In this document: positions 39,955 to 49,488 of the stretch, piece by piece
Layout of the letters: the number at the start of each line of letters is the position of its first letter
Numbering within the stretch: position 1 is the first letter of the stretch
Source: Convivina praedatoris
Lineage (GTDB): Bacteria; Bacillota; Bacilli; Lactobacillales; Lactobacillaceae
Reading direction: 5' to 3' (one strand)
DNA: 64,000 nucleotides
Assembly (NCBI RefSeq): GCF_933208505.1
Contig: NZ_CAKOEU010000005.1
Notes under the pieces: generated by a model
Database searches by the model: none
What the model was told of the DNA's origin: nothing
What the model saw: the letters and a program-made list of their open reading frames with translations, nothing else
Translations under genes and position numbers: made by a program

Positions 39955-41367
39955 ATGACTGATTGGCAAAAAGAAGCACAAGTACGGCAAGATGACTATT
40001 TGACAGATTTAACGACTCTATTGGCCGTTAAATCTGTCCGTGATGACCAGCAGGCCACCAGCGAGGCACCTTTAGGACCGGGGCCTAAACAAGCCCTAGA
40101 CACCATGTTAGCAATCGCAGAACGGGATGGTTTCCGGACTAAAAATATTGATAATATTGTTGGTTATATTGAAATTGGACCTGAAGATAGCCAAGACTAC
40201 GTGGCTTTGTTGTCGCATGTTGATGTCATGCCAGCCGGTGAAGGTTGGGAGACCGATCCCTTCCAGGCTAAAATTACCGAAGATAAGGTGATTGCCCGAG
40301 GTGCTTCTGATGATAAGGGACCCGGCATGGCGGCCTATTATGGTTTTAAAATTATTCGTGATTTAGGACTGCCTTTGAAACATCGGGTGCGTTTGATTTT
40401 TGGTACTGATGAAGAAAATGACTGGACGGGCATGACTCGCTATTTTGAAGTTGAACCAGCGCCGTTGCTAGGATTTTCACCGGATGCGGAATATCCCATT
40501 ATTAATGGTGAAAAGGGTAATGTTCAAATTGAAATTAAAAGTGCGGCCAGCAATGGCGGCAGCGTCACTTTAGAACGCTTTGAAGCTGGTATGCGTACCA
40601 ATATGGTACCTGGTGTAGCCCGGGCCAGCCTTAAATTGGCAGAACCGGCAATTATCACAGATGATTTTAAAGCCTACCTAAATTACCATCCAAATGTGAA
40701 GGGCGAATTAAATATTGCAGGACAGGAAGTTCACGTAACGCTTTGGGGCAAACAGGTTCATGGCGCTATGCCAGAGACTGGCGTTAACGCTGGCACATAT
40801 TTGGCCAGTTTCTTGAAGCAATATGATTTTGGTGGGGATGCTGCTGAGTTCTTAAATTACCTTGGTGGACCCGCCCACAATGATACGCGTGGCGTTAAGT
40901 TTGGTGTTGACCATGCCGATGAAGTCATGGGCGCTTTGTCAATGAATGTTGGTATCCAAAAGTTTGTTGCCCAGCAAGAGGCCTTTTTAAACTTTAATTT
41001 CCGTTATCCAAAGGGCATTGAACCAGAACAAATTCTAACCAAGTTGACCCAAGCTACTGGCTCTTGGGCAGCGACTGTTACCATTGGTGGACATACTCAA
41101 GTGCCTCACTATGTAGCTCCTAGTGATCCTTTGGTTCAAACGTTGTTAAATATTTATCATGAACAGACTGGCTTACCCGCTTATGATCAAGTTATTGGTG
41201 GTGGAACCTATGGGCGCTTGATGAAACGGGGGGTCGCTTTTGGTGCTTTATTCCCTGATTCACCGGATACCATGCATCAGGTCAATGAATTTGCCTTGAT
41301 TAGTGATTTAGTTCGCTCAATTAGTATTTATGCACAAGCTATTTTTAAAATTTCGGCTTTAGATTAA
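39955..41367 (+). CDS. pepV: Dipeptidase PepV (M20 family)
   Basis: PepV cleaves dipeptides taken up from the medium. The 470-residue product has the M20 metal motifs LLSHVDVMPAG, ARGASDDKGPGMA, IFGTDEENDWTGM and a late His in FPDSPDTMHQ. The long lid domain inserted between (about residues 180-380) is present. ACGGAGG precedes the ATG. It is a single-gene unit, typical of amino-acid-requiring lactic acid bacteria. Confidence 0.95.
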   Translation: MTDWQKEAQVRQDDYLTDLTTLLAVKSVRDDQQATSEAPLGPGPKQALDTMLAIAERDGFRTKNIDNIVGYIEIGPEDSQDYVALLSHVDVMPAGEGWETDPFQAKITEDKVIARGASDDKGPGMAAYYGFKIIRDLGLPLKHRVRLIFGTDEENDWTGMTRYFEVEPAPLLGFSPDAEYPIINGEKGNVQIEIKSAASNGGSVTLERFEAGMRTNMVPGVARASLKLAEPAIITDDFKAYLNYHPNVKGELNIAGQEVHVTLWGKQVHGAMPETGVNAGTYLASFLKQYDFGGDAAEFLNYLGGPAHNDTRGVKFGVDHADEVMGALSMNVGIQKFVAQQEAFLNFNFRYPKGIEPEQILTKLTQATGSWAATVTIGGHTQVPHYVAPSDPLVQTLLNIYHEQTGLPAYDQVIGGGTYGRLMKRGVAFGALFPDSPDTMHQVNEFALISDLVRSISIYAQAIFKISALD

Positions 41368-41377
41368 GGCTGAAAAC

Positions 41378-41406
41378 TTGAGTTAATCCCGCTTTTAGTC
41401 TAAAAT
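41378..41406 (+). promoter_or_regulatory. Promoter of tig
   Basis: TTGAGT and TAAAAT are 17 bases apart, with TTGGAGG and the ATG about 30 bases on. Confidence 0.7.
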
Positions 41407-41436
41407 TGTAGGGAGTTAATTATTGGAGGATTTAAT

Positions 41437-42738
41437 ATGTCTAAGTGGACACCGGCAACGGATGCAAAGAATCGCGGTACATTAGAATTTACAGTACCTC
41501 AAGAAGAGGTAAAGCAGGGCTTGAAGGCTGCTTTTGAAAAGAATAAGGACAAGATTGCGGTTCCTGGTTTCCGTAAGGGAAAGGTGCCCATGGCGCTTTT
41601 TATCCAAAAGTTTGGTGAAGAAGCTCTTTACCAAGATGTTTTGGATCAAGTTTTGCCTGCTATTTATGAAGCAGCAGTCTTGGAAGCTGGCATTAACGTG
41701 GTAGGACGTCCAGGAATTGCCCCCGTATCAATGAACAAGGGTGAAGATTGGCAGTTAAAGGCTGAAGTAACAGTTGCTCCTGAAATTAAGTTGGGAGAGT
41801 ACTTGGGTCTTGAAGTACCTGCCCAAGACGAATCTGTTGACGACGCTGCCGTTGAACAAGAATTGGGCCAAATGCGTGAGAACCAAGCTGAATTGGTCTT
41901 GCAAGAAGATGGTGTAAAGGCTGAAGAAGGCGATACTGTTGTGATCGACTTTGATGGTTCAGTAGATGGGGAACATTTTGATGGTGGTCAATCCAAGGAT
42001 TATTCTTTGGAATTAGGCTCAGGACAATTCATTCCTGGCTTTGAAGAACAATTGGTTGGTCATGAAGCTGGCCAAGAAGTTGACGTTAAGGTTACTTTCC
42101 CTGAAGAATACCAAGCTAAGAACTTAGCTGGTAAGGAAGCATTGTTTGAAGTAACTATTCACGAAATTAAGCGTAAGTCATTGCCTGATTTGGATGATGA
42201 ATTTGCTAAGGATGTTGATGAAGACGTTGAAACTTTGGCTGAGTTGAAGGAAAAGGTTCAAAAGCGCCTTGCTGACGAAAAGCAAGCAGCTGCTAAGGAC
42301 GCCTTCGAAGACGCTGCAGTAAACGCCGTAGTTGATAATGCTGAAGTAATTGGCGATGAAATTCCTGAAGCAATGCTTCAAGAAGATATCGACAACCAAA
42401 CTAATCAGTACTTGGGTCAGTTGCAACAACAAGGTATCTCACCAGAAATGTTCTTTAAGATTTCTGGTCAGACTAAGGAAGGTTTGAGCGCCCAGTTTAA
42501 GGAAGGTGCTGACCGCCGTGTTAAGACTGGTTTGGTATTGGATGCCGTTGTTAAGGCTGAAAACATCACACCATCTGATGAAGAAGTTAACGAAGAAGTT
42601 AAGAGCTTATCTGAACAGTACCATGTTGATGAAGCTCAAGTTCGGGCTGCTTTGTCAGATACACTTTTGAAGCATGATATCGCTATGCGTCAAGCAGTTG
42701 AAAAGATTGTTTCATCTGCTAAGGCTATTCAAAAGTAA
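41437..42738 (+). CDS. tig: Trigger factor
   Basis: Trigger factor binds the ribosome exit and shields nascent chains. The 433-residue product has the ribosome-binding signature GFRKGKVPMALF (near residue 45), a central peptidyl-prolyl isomerase domain (VIDFDGSVDGEHFDGG onward, about 165-240) and the helical C-terminal chaperone arms. Lys is almost always AAG and Asp/Asn often GAC/AAC, unlike its neighbours, which fits very high expression. clpX follows after a terminator. Confidence 0.96.
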   Translation: MSKWTPATDAKNRGTLEFTVPQEEVKQGLKAAFEKNKDKIAVPGFRKGKVPMALFIQKFGEEALYQDVLDQVLPAIYEAAVLEAGINVVGRPGIAPVSMNKGEDWQLKAEVTVAPEIKLGEYLGLEVPAQDESVDDAAVEQELGQMRENQAELVLQEDGVKAEEGDTVVIDFDGSVDGEHFDGGQSKDYSLELGSGQFIPGFEEQLVGHEAGQEVDVKVTFPEEYQAKNLAGKEALFEVTIHEIKRKSLPDLDDEFAKDVDEDVETLAELKEKVQKRLADEKQAAAKDAFEDAAVNAVVDNAEVIGDEIPEAMLQEDIDNQTNQYLGQLQQQGISPEMFFKISGQTKEGLSAQFKEGADRRVKTGLVLDAVVKAENITPSDEEVNEEVKSLSEQYHVDEAQVRAALSDTLLKHDIAMRQAVEKIVSSAKAIQK

Positions 42739-42742
42739 AATC

Positions 42743-42772
42743 AAGAAAAAAGCCTTCGGGCTTTTTTCTTTT
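42743..42772 (+). terminator. Terminator after tig
   Basis: AAGAAAAAAGCC pairs with GGCTTTTTTCTT around the stable TTCG loop. Confidence 0.9.
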
Positions 42773-42842
42773 ACCCTGCTTGATAACTATTTTAAGATTG
42801 ATAAAATAGAGGGTACTTTAGCTTATAAAAAAGGAAATAAAT

Positions 42843-44093
42843 ATGGCCAAAACACCAAATTATTCACCTGAGGTTCACTGCAGCTTTTGTGGCAAACCAG
42901 CTAGTGAAGTTAAAAAACTAGTTGCTGGCCCAGATGGATTATATATTTGTAACGAATGTGTTGATTTAGCTGAGCAAATTATTCAAGAAGAATTTGCTGC
43001 TGAACAAGGTGAACACTTATTGGATTTGCCAACTCCCCATCAAATTGTGGCGGAGTTAAACGACTATGTGATTGGACAAGAAGATGCTAAAAAGACCTTA
43101 GCAGTTGCTGTTTATAATCATTACAAGCGGGTTAACGAAAATAATCTAAAAACTACTGAAGTTGAACTACAAAAGTCTAACATTGCTCTTTTAGGACCTA
43201 CAGGTTCGGGAAAGACCTATTTAGCCCAAAGTTTGGCTCGTATTCTGGATGTACCCTTTGCCATTGCTGATGCTACGACTTTGACTGAAGCTGGGTATGT
43301 AGGAGAAGATGTTGAAAATATCTTGCTTAAGCTCCTACAGGCTGCCAATTTTGATGTTGAACGGGCTCAACAAGGAATTATTTATGTTGATGAAATCGAT
43401 AAGATTGCTAAAAAATCAGAAAACGTTTCTATCACGCGTGATGTTTCCGGTGAAGGTGTCCAACAGGCCTTGTTAAAGATGCTAGAGGGAACCATTGCCA
43501 GTGTGCCACCTCAGGGTGGTCGTAAGCATCCGCAACAAGAGCTGATTCAGGTTGATACGACCAATATTCTCTTTATTGTCGGTGGAGCTTTTGCTGGTCT
43601 AGAAACCATTATTAAAGAGCGTTTGGGGCAACGAGTAATTGGTTTTGGTTCTATCCAAGGGAATCGTAAAAATGATGAATTGGATGACAAAAACATTTTG
43701 AAACAAGTGGAACCTGAGGATTTGTCTAAGTTTGGATTAATTCCAGAATTTATTGGCCGTTTGCCAATTTTGACTGTCCTTGATGAGTTGACTGTTAAAG
43801 ACTTAACTCATATTTTGACTCAACCCAAAAATGCCTTAGTGAAGCAGTATAAAGCCTTGTTGGGCTTAGATGAAGTTGATTTAGAATTTGAGTCAGCAGC
43901 CTTACAAGCCATGGCTGATTTGGCGATTGAACGAAAAACAGGTGCTCGTGGCCTACGTTCAATTATTGAAGCGGTGATGAAGGAAGTTATGTATGATATT
44001 CCTAGTCGCCCTGAGATTGCCAAGGTAATCATCACTAAGGAAAGTGTCCTGGGCCAAAAAAGTCCTGAATTAGTCTTAAAGGAAAAGAAATAA
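42843..44093 (+). CDS. clpX: ATP-dependent protease ATPase subunit ClpX
   Basis: ClpX unfolds substrates for ClpP. The 416-residue product has the C4 zinc domain (CSFC and CNEC, residues 14-42), P-loop GPTGSGKT, Walker B VDEIDKI, the GEGVQQALL region and the IGF loop (RVIGFGS) that docks on ClpP. AAAAGGAAA precedes the ATG. engB starts one base after its stop. MecA at the window start serves the parallel ClpC pathway. Confidence 0.97.
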   Translation: MAKTPNYSPEVHCSFCGKPASEVKKLVAGPDGLYICNECVDLAEQIIQEEFAAEQGEHLLDLPTPHQIVAELNDYVIGQEDAKKTLAVAVYNHYKRVNENNLKTTEVELQKSNIALLGPTGSGKTYLAQSLARILDVPFAIADATTLTEAGYVGEDVENILLKLLQAANFDVERAQQGIIYVDEIDKIAKKSENVSITRDVSGEGVQQALLKMLEGTIASVPPQGGRKHPQQELIQVDTTNILFIVGGAFAGLETIIKERLGQRVIGFGSIQGNRKNDELDDKNILKQVEPEDLSKFGLIPEFIGRLPILTVLDELTVKDLTHILTQPKNALVKQYKALLGLDEVDLEFESAALQAMADLAIERKTGARGLRSIIEAVMKEVMYDIPSRPEIAKVIITKESVLGQKSPELVLKEKK

Positions 44094-44094
44094 G

Positions 44095-44679
44095 ATGGAA
44101 GTCCACAATGTTGAAATCGTTATGAGTGCGGTTAATCCCAGTCAGTATCCAACTGATGGACAGCCGGAATTTGCCTTGGTTGGTCGTTCCAATGTAGGGA
44201 AGTCTTCTTTGACCAATACCTTAATTAATCGTAAGGGATTGGCCAGGACTTCTTCTCAGCCTGGTAAGACTCAGACATTGAATTTTTATCATGTTGAAGA
44301 CTCTTTTTATTTTGTTGATGTGCCTGGTTATGGCTATGCCAAAGTATCTAAGAAAAAGCGTGAGGCCTTCGGTCAAATGATTGAGACTTACATCTCAACG
44401 CGTAAGCAACTTCGCGGCGTGATTGCCTTAGTAGATGCTCGGCACGCCCCTAGTCAAGAAGATGTGATGATGTATCAATGGTTGGATTATTATAATATAC
44501 CAATTTTAGTAGTTGCTACTAAATCAGATAAAATTGCTCGTGGTAAGTTTAACAAAGCTGAGTCAATTGTTAAAAAGAGTTTGGAATTCAATCCCGATAA
44601 TAGCACATTTCAATTTTTTTCTTCGCAAACTAAGACCGGGAAGGATGAAGTTTGGCAGTGGATTGAAGACCATATGTAA
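44095..44679 (+). CDS. engB: Ribosome biogenesis GTPase EngB (YsxC/YihA)
   Basis: EngB is an essential GTPase for 50S subunit assembly. The 194-residue product has G1 GRSNVGKSS, G2 TSSQPGKTQ, G3 DVPGYGYA, G4 TKSD and G5 FSSQT. AAGG lies at the end of clpX for its start. The clpX-engB order is conserved across Firmicutes. No hairpin terminator is obvious after it. Confidence 0.95.
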   Translation: MEVHNVEIVMSAVNPSQYPTDGQPEFALVGRSNVGKSSLTNTLINRKGLARTSSQPGKTQTLNFYHVEDSFYFVDVPGYGYAKVSKKKREAFGQMIETYISTRKQLRGVIALVDARHAPSQEDVMMYQWLDYYNIPILVVATKSDKIARGKFNKAESIVKKSLEFNPDNSTFQFFSSQTKTGKDEVWQWIEDHM

Positions 44680-44700
44680 TTAAATATATAAACTATACCA

Positions 44701-44728
44701 TTGTTTATTTAGGATAATTGAGTACAAT
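44701..44728 (+). promoter_or_regulatory. Promoter of msrA-msrB
   Basis: TTGTTT and TACAAT are 16 bases apart, followed by AGGAGG at the start of msrA. Confidence 0.65.
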
Positions 44729-44749
44729 AGAGTCTAGGAGGTTGTTGAA

Positions 44750-45274
44750 ATGTCAGAAGATACAGCAATTTTTGCCGGAGGGTGTTTCTGGTGCATGGTC
44801 GAGCCCTTTGATAGTCTACCTGGAATTATCAAGGTTCGTTCGGGTTACACTGGGGGACATGTACCCAATCCGACCTATGAACAAGTCTGCAGTCATACAA
44901 CTGGGCATACTGAAGCGGTTAAAGTCTGGTTTGACCCTGAAATTATTTCTTACCGTCAGTTGGTAGATTTGTATTGGCAAGTCGCTGACCCAACCGATGC
45001 AATGGGCCAGTTCCAAGATCGTGGTGATAATTATCGTCCCGTGATTTTTGTCAATAGTCCTAAGCAACGCGAAGTGGCGGAAGAATCCAAGCAAGACTTA
45101 GCCACGTCACAACGTTTCGATGACCCAATCGTAACGACAATCGAGGATGCGCAGCCATTTTATGACGCTGAAGAGTATCACCAAGATTTCTATAAAAAAG
45201 ATCCTTTGCGTGAAGCAGCTATGATGGCTCCGCGGGTTCGCTATCAGGAAAAATATTGGGAGGATAAGCAATGA
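44750..45274 (+). CDS. msrA: Peptide methionine-S-sulfoxide reductase MsrA
   Basis: MsrA repairs the S form of oxidised methionine. The 174-residue product has the catalytic GCFWCMVEPF motif with Cys12, and GYTGGHVPNPTYEQVCS with a possible resolving Cys. AGGAGG precedes the ATG. It overlaps msrB by four bases (ATGA). Electrons come from thioredoxin; trxB and trxA are elsewhere in the window. Confidence 0.95.
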   Translation: MSEDTAIFAGGCFWCMVEPFDSLPGIIKVRSGYTGGHVPNPTYEQVCSHTTGHTEAVKVWFDPEIISYRQLVDLYWQVADPTDAMGQFQDRGDNYRPVIFVNSPKQREVAEESKQDLATSQRFDDPIVTTIEDAQPFYDAEEYHQDFYKKDPLREAAMMAPRVRYQEKYWEDKQ

Positions 45275-45702
45275 CCAAATATTCTCAAGATGAACTCAAG
45301 CAACGGCTAACGCCAGAACAATATGATGTGACGCAAAATGCTGCAACAGAACGGCCCTTTACTGGTAAATATGACCAGTGGTGGGATGACGGCATTTTTG
45401 TCGATGTTGTCAGTGGAGAACCTTTATTTTCTTCTACGGATAAATATGATTCTGGCTGTGGTTGGCCTGCTTTTACCAAGGGAATTAATGATTTAGCCGA
45501 ATCAACTGACCATTCCTTTGGCATGACTAGAACTGAGGTTCGTTCAAAAGAAGCCGGTTCTCATTTGGGACATGTTTTCCCAGATGGGCCTGCTGATCAA
45601 GGTGGTCTGCGTTATTGCATTAACTCGGCTAGTTTACGTTTTATTCCTAAAGCTGATTTACAAAAAGAAGGATATGGAAAGTATTTGACTTTATTTGAAT
45701 AA
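45271..45702 (+). CDS. msrB: Peptide methionine-R-sulfoxide reductase MsrB
   Basis: MsrB repairs the R form. The 143-residue product has SGCGWPAF, RSKEAGSHLGHVFPDGP and the catalytic Cys in RYCINSASLRF. The four zinc-binding cysteines of some family members are absent, which is normal for this subtype. It forms a two-gene repair operon with msrA. Confidence 0.95.
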   Translation: MTKYSQDELKQRLTPEQYDVTQNAATERPFTGKYDQWWDDGIFVDVVSGEPLFSSTDKYDSGCGWPAFTKGINDLAESTDHSFGMTRTEVRSKEAGSHLGHVFPDGPADQGGLRYCINSASLRFIPKADLQKEGYGKYLTLFE

Positions 45703-45713
45703 TAATCATGGTT

Positions 45714-45741
45714 GAAAAGTCCGACGGTCGTTGGGCTTTTT
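45714..45741 (+). terminator. Terminator after msrB
   Basis: AAAAGTCCGACG pairs with CGTTGGGCTTTT using two G-U pairs, with a T run inside the right strand. Confidence 0.75.
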
Positions 45742-45755
45742 CGATTTGGTAAAAA

Positions 45756-45764
45756 TGTTACAAT
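45756..45764 (+). promoter_or_regulatory. Extended -10 promoter of nadR
   Basis: TGT-TACAAT forms an extended -10; the leader to the nadR start is about 40 bases. Confidence 0.55.
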
Positions 45765-45810
45765 AGGGACATTGAAAATCGTTAAATAAGATAAATCGTT
45801 GGATGAGGTT

Positions 45811-46923
45811 ATGGTTGAAACGAGTAATTTAGTTAAGGATAATTTAACTGGTAGCAGAATTGGTGTCTTTTTTGGTACTTTGGCGCCCATGCACATTGGA
45901 CATCAGGCCGAAATTTATAAAGCAGCAGCCTTAAACGATGGTGTAGTAGTGATTGTTTCGGGTTATACAGGAGATCGGGGCGATAAAATCGGGCTACCGG
46001 TTGAAAAAAGATTTCGTTATGTGCGGGAGGCTTTTAATGATGAGCCTAGTATTAAGGTCGATTATATAAATGAAGATCATATTCCCGTTATGCCTGGCGG
46101 TTGGACGGAATGGACCCGTCTTTTAACAGAAACTATCCAGCGTAACATCGTGAATCCAGATGCCCAGGTAACTTTGTATACTGGTGAACCAGAGTACCAA
46201 GCTAAATTGCAAGAATTACTGCCCAATAATGGTCGCTTTCAGGTTAGTTTAATGGATCGAACAATTTTACGGGTATCAGCCACTGCCATTCGTAAAGATC
46301 CTATGGTTAATTGGGATTACATTAATCGAGTTTTTCGTCGGCATTTTGCCCATAAAATTACCATAATGGGCGCTCCGAATACCGGAAAATCAACGCTGGT
46401 TCGACGTTTAGCTCGTACTAGTAATTCACCTTTTTCAGATGAATATGCTCGACATTATCAAGAAGAATCCAATGTTTGTAACGATGAGTTGATCCTAAAA
46501 GATTATATTCGGATTATTCAAGGACAATACGATGCCAATTCTAATGAAATTAATTCACCAGCCAATAACGGATTAACTTTTTTTGATACAGATGCCATGG
46601 TAACGATGGCTGAAGCCCATATCTTTTTACCAGCAACCGATAATGAACAACTTAAGGCTTTATTTGATAATACAATCAAAGAAGAGGAGATTGACCTAAT
46701 TTTAGTGATTCCACCTTTTGAACAAGAAGGGGTCGATAATGTCCTACAAAAACGTTTTCATCAGGAATTACTTAAAATTATTGAACAATATGGTTTTAGC
46801 GATAAATTAGTGATTTTAGATCGACCTGGTAATCGTGAAGATCGTTATGGTTACTATGCCCGTTATTTACAAGCTTTAGATGCTATCCAAGATCGTTTGG
46901 GGATTAATTTAAAGCATATTTAA
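45811..46923 (+). CDS. nadR: NadR-like nicotinamide-nucleotide adenylyltransferase/ribosylnicotinamide kinase
   Basis: The bifunctional enzyme makes NAD from salvaged nicotinamide riboside. The 370-residue product has a nucleotidyltransferase domain (FFGTLAPMHIGHQAEI, near residue 22) and a kinase domain with P-loop GAPNTGKST (near residue 187). The helix-turn-helix repressor domain of enteric NadR is missing. The ATG at 45811 has GAGG only two bases upstream; a TTG 12 bases earlier is an alternative. The riboside importer PnuC is not adjacent. Its presence fits a nicotinamide riboside-dependent lifestyle. Confidence 0.88.
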   Translation: MVETSNLVKDNLTGSRIGVFFGTLAPMHIGHQAEIYKAAALNDGVVVIVSGYTGDRGDKIGLPVEKRFRYVREAFNDEPSIKVDYINEDHIPVMPGGWTEWTRLLTETIQRNIVNPDAQVTLYTGEPEYQAKLQELLPNNGRFQVSLMDRTILRVSATAIRKDPMVNWDYINRVFRRHFAHKITIMGAPNTGKSTLVRRLARTSNSPFSDEYARHYQEESNVCNDELILKDYIRIIQGQYDANSNEINSPANNGLTFFDTDAMVTMAEAHIFLPATDNEQLKALFDNTIKEEEIDLILVIPPFEQEGVDNVLQKRFHQELLKIIEQYGFSDKLVILDRPGNREDRYGYYARYLQALDAIQDRLGINLKHI

Positions 46924-46930
46924 ACAGTAG

Positions 46931-46956
46931 AACCAACGTTTTGTTGGTTTTTATTT
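46931..46956 (+). terminator. Terminator after nadR
   Basis: AACCAAC pairs with GTTGGTT around GTTTT, then a T-rich run. Confidence 0.8.
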
Positions 46957-46996
46957 TATCAACTAATGCCAACTCAGAGGTAGAAAGGACGTAACC

Positions 46997-49411
46997 ATGA
47001 ATCCAATCTATGCACAGGTCATTGTGGATGTCCCAACGCAGCAAACTAATCAACCCTATACTTATGCAATTCCAACAAATTTGTTTGATTTAGTGCAAGT
47101 GGGGATGCGTGTGAAAGTTCCCTTTGGTAAACGTGATGTCATGGGCTTTGTGGTGAATTTAATTGATCAAAAACCATCGGATCGTATCCAAATTAAAGCA
47201 ATCCAATCTGTTATGGATTTGGTGCCCGTACTTAATTCAGAATTACTGACCTTATCGGCACACCTAGCCCAAGATGTTTTTGCCTTTCGGATTTCAGTGT
47301 TAAAAATGATTTTACCCAATGCCCTTAGTGCTACTTATCAGTATTTAATCCAGCTTCAGCCGACCTTTATATTGAATGACGAAAGCCAATTTTTACAAGA
47401 ATTAGATCAGCAAGTTGTGCAATTAAGTGACTTCACCTCACGGCAACGACGTTTAATTTCAACCCTAAATCAGCAAGGACAGCTAACGGTGGAAATGCTG
47501 ATTCAAGACCGGTTAGGTATCAAAACGCAACGAGCTTATCAAATTACGGCTGACGATGATTTGCTGGTTCAAGCCCAGCTAAACTTGCGAGCCAATGCGC
47601 ATCAGCAATCCCAACTCTTAGCTTTTGCCCGACAAAATTTAGGCCAAGCTTTTACCCAAAAAGAATTAGTTGAAATGACGGATCTTAGCTCAGGGACTTT
47701 ACGGGCCGGTGTTAGTAAAGGGTGGTTACAAGTTTTAGCGGTTGAGAAGCTACGCCGACCGCAAGAAACTATGAATCAGGCTCATGAAGCTAATTTAGCT
47801 TTGAATGAACAACAACAACAGGCCTTTGAAAAAATAATAACCGCCCATCAAAATCATACTTATCAACCGTTTTTGTTAGAGGGAATTACTGGTTCTGGTA
47901 AAACCGAAGTTTATTTACAAGCAGCCCAACAGATAGTTCAAGATGGCCGTACGGTCCTATTTTTAGTGCCTGAAATTGCTCTAACTCCACAGATGATTCG
48001 GCGGGTAAGTTCTCGGTTTGGATCAGGTGTGGCAGTTTTGCACTCTGGTTTGAGTGAAGGTGAGCGTTACGATGAATGGCGGCGGATTCAACGTGGTGAT
48101 GTGAATGTGGTAGTCGGAGCTCGCTCAGCAGTTTTTGCCCCCTTGACTAATATTGGCCTCATCATTGTTGATGAAGAACATGAAGTGAGTTATCAACAAC
48201 AGGATAATCCACGCTACAACGCGCGCCAAGTAGCACTTTGGCGGGGAGAATATCATCACGCGCCCGTCATTTTAGGCTCAGCTACGCCGTCATTAGAAAG
48301 TCGCGCTCGTGCCCAAAAGGGGCTTTATCAACTACTAACACTAACAAAAAGAGCAGGGGATGCCCATCTACCAACCGTTCAAGTTGTTGACATGCGTGAG
48401 AGTTTAGCTGATAACCAGGAAACTAATTTTTCACTTGAATTAAAGCAAAAAATAATTGAGCGAATTCAAACCCATCAGCAGGTCGTTTTGTTACTGAATC
48501 GGCGTGGCTTTTCTAGCTTTGTCATGTGTCGTGATTGTGGTTACGTCCCCCGTGATCCTAACTGTAACTTAGCTATGACCTTGCATTTAGATAGCCATTG
48601 TTTAAAATGCCACTATTGTGGTTATCAAACGACCATTCCGCATCGATGTCCTCAGTGTCAATCAAATCGAATTCGTTATTATGGTACGGGTACTGAAAAG
48701 GTAGCCAGGGAGCTAGAACAAATACTACCCGAAGCTCGAGTAATTCGCCTAGATCAAGATACAACCCGAAAAAAGGGTAGTTTGGCCAAAGCTTTACAGG
48801 ATTTTGGTCAGCAAAAAGCTGATATTTTACTGGGGACACAAATGGTTGCCAAGGGATTGGATTTCCCAAATGTTACTTTAGTAGGGGTTTTGAATGCCGA
48901 TACGGCGTTAGGTTTACCTGATTTTCACGCTAGTGAGCGGACCTTTCAGTTATTAACTCAGGTAAGTGGCCGGGCAGGTCGGGGTCAAACGGCTGGAGAA
49001 GTGGTAGTTCAGACCTTTAATCCGGAGCATTATGCGATTGCTTTTGCACAAAAACATGATTACGAAGGGTTTTATCGCTACGAAATGCGATTACGTCAAG
49101 TCGGACAATATCCACCTTACTATTACACGATTCAAATTCAAACGAGTGACTTGGATGAAAATGTGGTGGCCGTTCATACTGCCCAAATTACCCGTTGGTT
49201 AAAAACCCAGCTTAAAAAAGACGTGATTATTCTCGGTCCTTCGCCCCAACCAATTGCTAAATTAAAAAAACGGTACTATTTTCAAATCTTATTAAAGTTT
49301 AAAAAGCCCCATGAAAACGATGCGCTTTTACAAGAACTAATTCAGCTGGCCCAACAGATTAAGGGAAATTTTCAGGTCAACATTGTCCGTAATCCGCTGA
49401 CATTTATGTAA
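46997..49411 (+). CDS. priA: Primosomal replication helicase PriA
   Basis: PriA reloads the replisome at broken forks. The 804-residue product has an N-terminal DNA-binding domain, the P-loop GITGSGKTE (near residue 298), the DEEHE Walker B variant of DEAH type, and paired zinc motifs with eight cysteines (CRDCG, then CLKCHYCG and CPQCQ, about residues 515-560). AGAAAGGA precedes the ATG. coaBC and def, frequent neighbours, are absent here. Confidence 0.95.
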   Translation: MNPIYAQVIVDVPTQQTNQPYTYAIPTNLFDLVQVGMRVKVPFGKRDVMGFVVNLIDQKPSDRIQIKAIQSVMDLVPVLNSELLTLSAHLAQDVFAFRISVLKMILPNALSATYQYLIQLQPTFILNDESQFLQELDQQVVQLSDFTSRQRRLISTLNQQGQLTVEMLIQDRLGIKTQRAYQITADDDLLVQAQLNLRANAHQQSQLLAFARQNLGQAFTQKELVEMTDLSSGTLRAGVSKGWLQVLAVEKLRRPQETMNQAHEANLALNEQQQQAFEKIITAHQNHTYQPFLLEGITGSGKTEVYLQAAQQIVQDGRTVLFLVPEIALTPQMIRRVSSRFGSGVAVLHSGLSEGERYDEWRRIQRGDVNVVVGARSAVFAPLTNIGLIIVDEEHEVSYQQQDNPRYNARQVALWRGEYHHAPVILGSATPSLESRARAQKGLYQLLTLTKRAGDAHLPTVQVVDMRESLADNQETNFSLELKQKIIERIQTHQQVVLLLNRRGFSSFVMCRDCGYVPRDPNCNLAMTLHLDSHCLKCHYCGYQTTIPHRCPQCQSNRIRYYGTGTEKVARELEQILPEARVIRLDQDTTRKKGSLAKALQDFGQQKADILLGTQMVAKGLDFPNVTLVGVLNADTALGLPDFHASERTFQLLTQVSGRAGRGQTAGEVVVQTFNPEHYAIAFAQKHDYEGFYRYEMRLRQVGQYPPYYYTIQIQTSDLDENVVAVHTAQITRWLKTQLKKDVIILGPSPQPIAKLKKRYYFQILLKFKKPHENDALLQELIQLAQQIKGNFQVNIVRNPLTFM

Positions 49412-49422
49412 AAGCAAAAGTT

Positions 49423-49431
49423 TGGTACAAT
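49423..49431 (+). promoter_or_regulatory. Extended -10 promoter of fmt
   Basis: TGG-TACAAT is an extended -10. The leader of about 50 bases includes the hairpin at 49448-49465. Confidence 0.55.
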
Positions 49432-49447
49432 AACAGTAATTACAGGT

Positions 49448-49471
49448 GCTCGAAGTCTTTCGAGCCCTTTT
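49448..49471 (+). terminator. Hairpin in the fmt leader, possible terminator or attenuator
   Basis: GCTCGAA pairs exactly with TTCGAGC around GTCT, followed by CCTTTTCG. The T run is short, so it may end priA reads only in part or act within the fmt leader. Confidence 0.5.
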
Positions 49472-49488
49472 CGTTAGTGAGGATAATT

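Noticed and set aside
45612..45896. Minus-strand frame across msrB end and nadR start
   Set aside because: It crosses the msrB terminator and nadR promoter and overlaps two solid genes.
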